Source of the DNA: Acidimicrobiaceae bacterium
GTDB taxonomy: Bacteria > Actinomycetota > Acidimicrobiia > Acidimicrobiales > Palsa-688
Direction: 5' to 3'
Assembly (NCBI GenBank): GCA_003156795.1
Contig: PMHU01000169.1
Location: 3,162-12,768, forward strand
Length of the DNA: 9,607 nucleotides
The notes under the pieces are model-generated. The model saw only the letters and a program-made list of their open reading frames with translations, had not been told where the DNA came from and did not search any database. Position numbers and translations under genes: made by a program. Each line of letters starts with the position of its first letter. Positions within the stretch are counted from its first letter, which is position 1. Shown here one piece after another: positions 6,804-9,607 of this stretch.

Positions 6804-8197
6804 CGGCGGCCACACTGTCCAACAATGCGCTGGTCGGAGGCTACCTGGTCTCCGCCGTCTGCTTCATCGTCGCCCTCAAGGCCTTGAGCTCGCCCCGGCG
6901 GGCCCGTTGGGGCAATTTGATCGGAGTCGGCGGCATGGTGATAGCCGTCGGTCTCACCGTCGTCGATGGACATGCCGGCCCGGACGGCATCATTCCGATC
7001 GGGATGATCGTGGGTACCGCCATCGGAGCGCCGGCAGCCCGCCTGGTCCGAATGACCGCCGTGCCCCAACTCGTCGCCGTGTTCAACGGGGTGGGCGGCG
7101 GGGCGGCTGCGCTGGTGTCGGTGGTCGACTTCCTGCACGTGCAATCCGCTCACCCGGCGACGGCGCACGTGGCCGAGATCATGCTCGGAGTTGCCATAGG
7201 CGGGGCTTCGTTCGCGGGCAGCCTGGTCGCGTTCGCCAAGCTCCAGGAGTTGATGACCGGCAAGCCGATCACCTTTTCGGGCCAGCGCGCCATCAACGGG
7301 CTCATCGTGGTGGGGATCCTCGGGGCGGCCGGCTGGGGGGTGGCGGCTCCACACATCGTCGCCCTGCTGATCGTGGCCGGGCTCGCTCTTGCCTTGGGGG
7401 CCGGGATCTGCCTTCCGGTCGGTGGGGCTGACACACCAGTTCTGATCTCTCTGCTCAACTCTCTGACCGGTCTGGCCGTCGCGGCCGACGGGTTCGCTCT
7501 CGGAAACCTGATCCTGGTGGTGGCCGGCACGCTGGTCGGAACGTCGGGGGCCCTGCTCACAAAGATGATGAGCGACGCCATGGGCCGCTCGCTGCCCAAC
7601 ATCATTTTCGGGGGGTTGGCCACGGCCGGATCGACCGAGCTACTTGCCGGCGGATCCGGGGCTCGGAGCGTGCGCTCCGCCGACGCGACCGATATCGGGA
7701 TCCTTCTGGCCTACTCGCACCGGGTGATCATCGTCCCTGGTTACGGCTTGGCGGTGGCTCAAGCGCAGCACGCCGTCGTGGAGCTGGCCCGGCTCTTGGA
7801 GGAACGGGGGGTCGAAGTCGCCTACGCCATCCATCCCGTGGCCGGCCGCATGCCCGGCCACATGAACGTCCTCCTCGCCGAAGCCGACGTTCCCTACGAG
7901 GCGCTCGACGAGATGGACGAGGCCAACGCCAAGTTCCCGTCCGCGGATGTATCGCTCGTGGTGGGTGCGAACGACGTCGTCAATCCGGCGGCCCGGGACA
8001 ACCCGGCCAGCCCTCTGTACGGAATGCCGATCCTGGACGTCGACCGATCGGCCCACGTGATCTTCTTGAAACGAAGCATGCGACCAGGCTTCTCGGGCGT
8101 GGACAACGAACTCCTGTACGACCCCCGCACCGTCCTCCTCTTCGGTGATGCCAAGGAGTCGCTGACGAAGCTGGTCGTGGCGGTCCGGGGGGCATAA
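6800..8197 (+). CDS. pntB: NAD(P) transhydrogenase subunit beta (membrane domain II and NADP-binding domain III)
   Basis: Membrane subunit that couples inward proton flow to reduction of NADP+ by NADH. The 465 residues compare with about 462 in E. coli. The first 270 or so are hydrophobic with eight or nine helices. Domain III begins near 285 and has GYGLAVAQAQ at 314-323, HPVAGRMPGHMNVLLAEA, GANDVVNPAA with D392, and KRSM at 424-427. Lys-Arg-Ser there is the known contact to the NADP 2'-phosphate, and from memory these positions coincide with E. coli numbering. LLFGDAK lies near the C terminus. N96 stands in PQLVAVFNG where E. coli has the proton-channel His91. The start is TTG at 6800, overlapping the pntAB stop (TTGA). 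No in-frame ATG or GTG fits the family N terminus better. Confidence 0.95.
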   Translation: MTAATLSNNALVGGYLVSAVCFIVALKALSSPRRARWGNLIGVGGMVIAVGLTVVDGHAGPDGIIPIGMIVGTAIGAPAARLVRMTAVPQLVAVFNGVGGGAAALVSVVDFLHVQSAHPATAHVAEIMLGVAIGGASFAGSLVAFAKLQELMTGKPITFSGQRAINGLIVVGILGAAGWGVAAPHIVALLIVAGLALALGAGICLPVGGADTPVLISLLNSLTGLAVAADGFALGNLILVVAGTLVGTSGALLTKMMSDAMGRSLPNIIFGGLATAGSTELLAGGSGARSVRSADATDIGILLAYSHRVIIVPGYGLAVAQAQHAVVELARLLEERGVEVAYAIHPVAGRMPGHMNVLLAEADVPYEALDEMDEANAKFPSADVSLVVGANDVVNPAARDNPASPLYGMPILDVDRSAHVIFLKRSMRPGFSGVDNELLYDPRTVLLFGDAKESLTKLVVAVRGA

Positions 8198-8228
8198 GGA
8201 CCTCACACGGGTGCTGCGGCGCGCCGAT

Positions 8229-8235
8229 AAGGGGA
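8229..8235 (+). promoter_or_regulatory. Ribosome binding site of the NlpC/P60 gene
   Basis: AAGGGGA lies seven bases before ATG 8243. It supports that start over the in-frame ATG at 8261, which would shorten the signal peptide's N-terminal region by six residues. Confidence 0.7.
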
Positions 8236-8242
8236 TATCTGT

Positions 8243-9607
8243 ATGCGAGACTCTGCGACGATGGGGACCAGGGGCACCGGGCCGAGGACGCGGCACGCTT
8301 TGTTGGTCGCCTGCACCCTGGTCGCGGTCGGGGCCGTTTCGGGTCAGGCATTCGCGGGAACGGGGCCCTCCCAGCCCGGCGCAGGTGCCACGACCACCAC
8401 CACGACGTTGCCGCCCATCCCGAAGGTGAGTCCGGCCATCACCGATGGTCAGAGCCCTCAAGCGTTGCTGGCCAACGCCATCGAGCTCAGCTCGGTCGGG
8501 ATAGACACCTCCGCTTTGGCCACGGCCATTGCGGCCACCCAGGCGAAAATGGACTCCGACGCCTCCGTAGCTCAAAAAGCCGGCGCGGCGGCAACAGCGG
8601 CCAACGCCGAGGCAGACGCCGCCTTGCAGACTGCGGCCGAGGCCACGGCGGCCTTCGACAGCACCGACTCGGCGATCAAAGCCGCCGTCATGTTTCTCTA
8701 CACCCAAGGACCTACCTCGCTGACCGTCAACGCCAACGCCGGCCCCGCCCTGCTGTATGCCAGCGACTACGCCGAATCGGCCCTCGGTCCCTACGGCGTC
8801 CTAGCCTCGCGGTTCCAGGACCAGCGAGACCTCACCCAGGCCCTCGGGCAGGCCAAGTCCGCTCAGAAGCAGGCCGACAAGGCCGCCAAGAAAGCCGCCT
8901 CGGCCTTGGCCGCCGAGCAATCCGAGGCTGGACGCCTTCAGTCCGAGCTGTCGTCGATATCCAAGGCGTCGGCGGCGCAAGTCGAAGCCGACCACGTGGC
9001 CCTGGCGTCCCAGGCGGGACGAGAGCTGCTGTCGGCGTCGGCATTGCAGTTCACCCCCAAGCAGCCCGTGCCGCCGCCGGTTTCGACCACTCCGGTGGCG
9101 CTGACGTGGGCCTTTGCCGAGCTGGGCAAGCCCTATGTTTGGGGCGCCACCGGTCCCGACTCCTTCGACTGCTCCGGGCTCACCCAGTACGTCTGGCGCG
9201 CCGCAGGCGTGTCGATCCCCAGGGTGGCCGCTGATCAGGACGCCTGGACCATCCCGGTCCCGCTGTCGCAGCTGCTGCCCGGTGACCTCGTGTTTTACGG
9301 CACCACCGATATCCACCACGTGGGCATATACATCGGTGACGGGCTGATGATCAACGCCCCCCACACCGGGACGGTTGTGCAGGTCAGCTCGATCTGGTGG
9401 TCCGATCTGGCCGGGTTCGGCCGCGTTCACGCGCCCGGAACCCCGGTCCCACCCCACCAGCCGCCTTCGGAGGCCCAGCCGGCCCAACCGGTCGTGGTGC
9501 CCACACCCGGACCGGTGCCGTCGCAGCCCAAACCGCCCCCAGGTTGGAAACCGCAACCCGGCTCCACCACACCGATAGCGATCGGCGGCAACGGGACGAC
9601 CACGACC
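8243..9607 (+). CDS. Secreted coiled-coil NlpC/P60 peptidoglycan endopeptidase, 3' end outside window
   Basis: The frame has no stop from ATG 8243 to the right edge, giving 455 visible residues. Residues 1-38 are a Sec signal peptide (basic region with R15/R17, hydrophobic 19-34, likely cut after AFA at 36-38). A Thr run (50-55) and Pro follow, then an Ala/Gln/Glu/Lys-rich coiled-coil region at about 75-265 like that of RipA/PcsB-type hydrolases. The NlpC/P60 domain spans about 286-395: KPYVWGATGPDSFDCSGL with nucleophile C310, HHVGIYIGDG with catalytic H359, and a third polar residue, H374, in NAPHTG. It should cleave stem-peptide bonds of peptidoglycan outside the membrane, with the coiled coil probably restraining activity or binding a regulator such as FtsX (inference). 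From about 397 a Pro-rich tail runs to the edge. The 45-base gap after pntB holds a good Shine-Dalgarno but no clear promoter. Confidence 0.92.
   Translation, partial: MRDSATMGTRGTGPRTRHALLVACTLVAVGAVSGQAFAGTGPSQPGAGATTTTTTLPPIPKVSPAITDGQSPQALLANAIELSSVGIDTSALATAIAATQAKMDSDASVAQKAGAAATAANAEADAALQTAAEATAAFDSTDSAIKAAVMFLYTQGPTSLTVNANAGPALLYASDYAESALGPYGVLASRFQDQRDLTQALGQAKSAQKQADKAAKKAASALAAEQSEAGRLQSELSSISKASAAQVEADHVALASQAGRELLSASALQFTPKQPVPPPVSTTPVALTWAFAELGKPYVWGATGPDSFDCSGLTQYVWRAAGVSIPRVAADQDAWTIPVPLSQLLPGDLVFYGTTDIHHVGIYIGDGLMINAPHTGTVVQVSSIWWSDLAGFGRVHAPGTPVPPHQPPSEAQPAQPVVVPTPGPVPSQPKPPPGWKPQPGSTTPIAIGGNGTTTT

Noticed and set aside
5353..7354. Long minus-strand open frames (5353-6435 and 6137-7354)
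   Set aside because: They are antisense to pntAA, pntAB and pntB, of biased composition (His/Arg/Asp/Gly), with no domain motif or convincing start. I treat them as shadows.
8198..8242. Possible promoter with GATAAG or GATATC between pntB and the hydrolase gene
   Set aside because: No matching -35 box at a sensible distance was seen, and the purine-rich part is better explained as the ribosome binding site.
7640..9556. Minus-strand open frames 7640-8707 and 8801-9556
   Set aside because: They cover the end of pntB and the NlpC/P60 gene, whose plus-strand products have catalytic motifs and a signal peptide. The minus-strand products are low-complexity Gly/Arg-rich.

Overview
The window is high-GC, gene-dense DNA with every supported gene on the + strand. 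It looks like a chromosomal segment of a high-GC Gram-positive (actinobacterial) genome. Supports for this are: short intergenic gaps; GTG and TTG starts; a three-subunit (pntAA/pntAB/pntB) transhydrogenase of the kind also found in mycobacteria; and an exported NlpC/P60 wall hydrolase with a low-complexity Thr/Pro linker. A deep-branching actinobacterium such as Acidimicrobiia would fit a type IV pilus motor set in this setting, but that placement is inference.

Region 1 (1-707) is the 3' part of an acidic, probably disordered protein that enters from the left edge. It contains two unrelated pentapeptide repeat arrays and ends in a short hydrophobic/basic tail. Region 2 (719-5275) is a type IV pilus motor block: pilB (extension ATPase), pilT (retraction ATPase) and pilC (inner-membrane platform), tightly spaced or overlapping. 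The PilT is about 150 residues longer than usual because it carries a PilB/MshE-like N-terminal domain. Region 3 (5335-8197) is a proton-translocating NAD(P) transhydrogenase operon. Its genes overlap by 4 bases at each junction. Region 4 (8243 to the right edge) is a secreted, coiled-coil plus NlpC/P60 peptidoglycan hydrolase. Its reading frame is still open at base 9607.

PilB and PilT would drive extension and retraction through PilC. Pilins, prepilin peptidase and the pilM/N/O alignment genes are not in the window. The acidic gene ends 11 bases before pilB and may be co-transcribed with it. The transhydrogenase couples the proton gradient to hydride transfer between NADH and NADP+ and has no evident functional link to the pilus. 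The hydrolase is probably a separate unit.

No RNA gene, mobile element, CRISPR array, origin or convincing intrinsic terminator was seen. No stretch longer than about 60 bases lacks a gene. I found no clearly new system. The points most worth a second look are the MshE-like domain on PilT and the repeat protein upstream of pilB.
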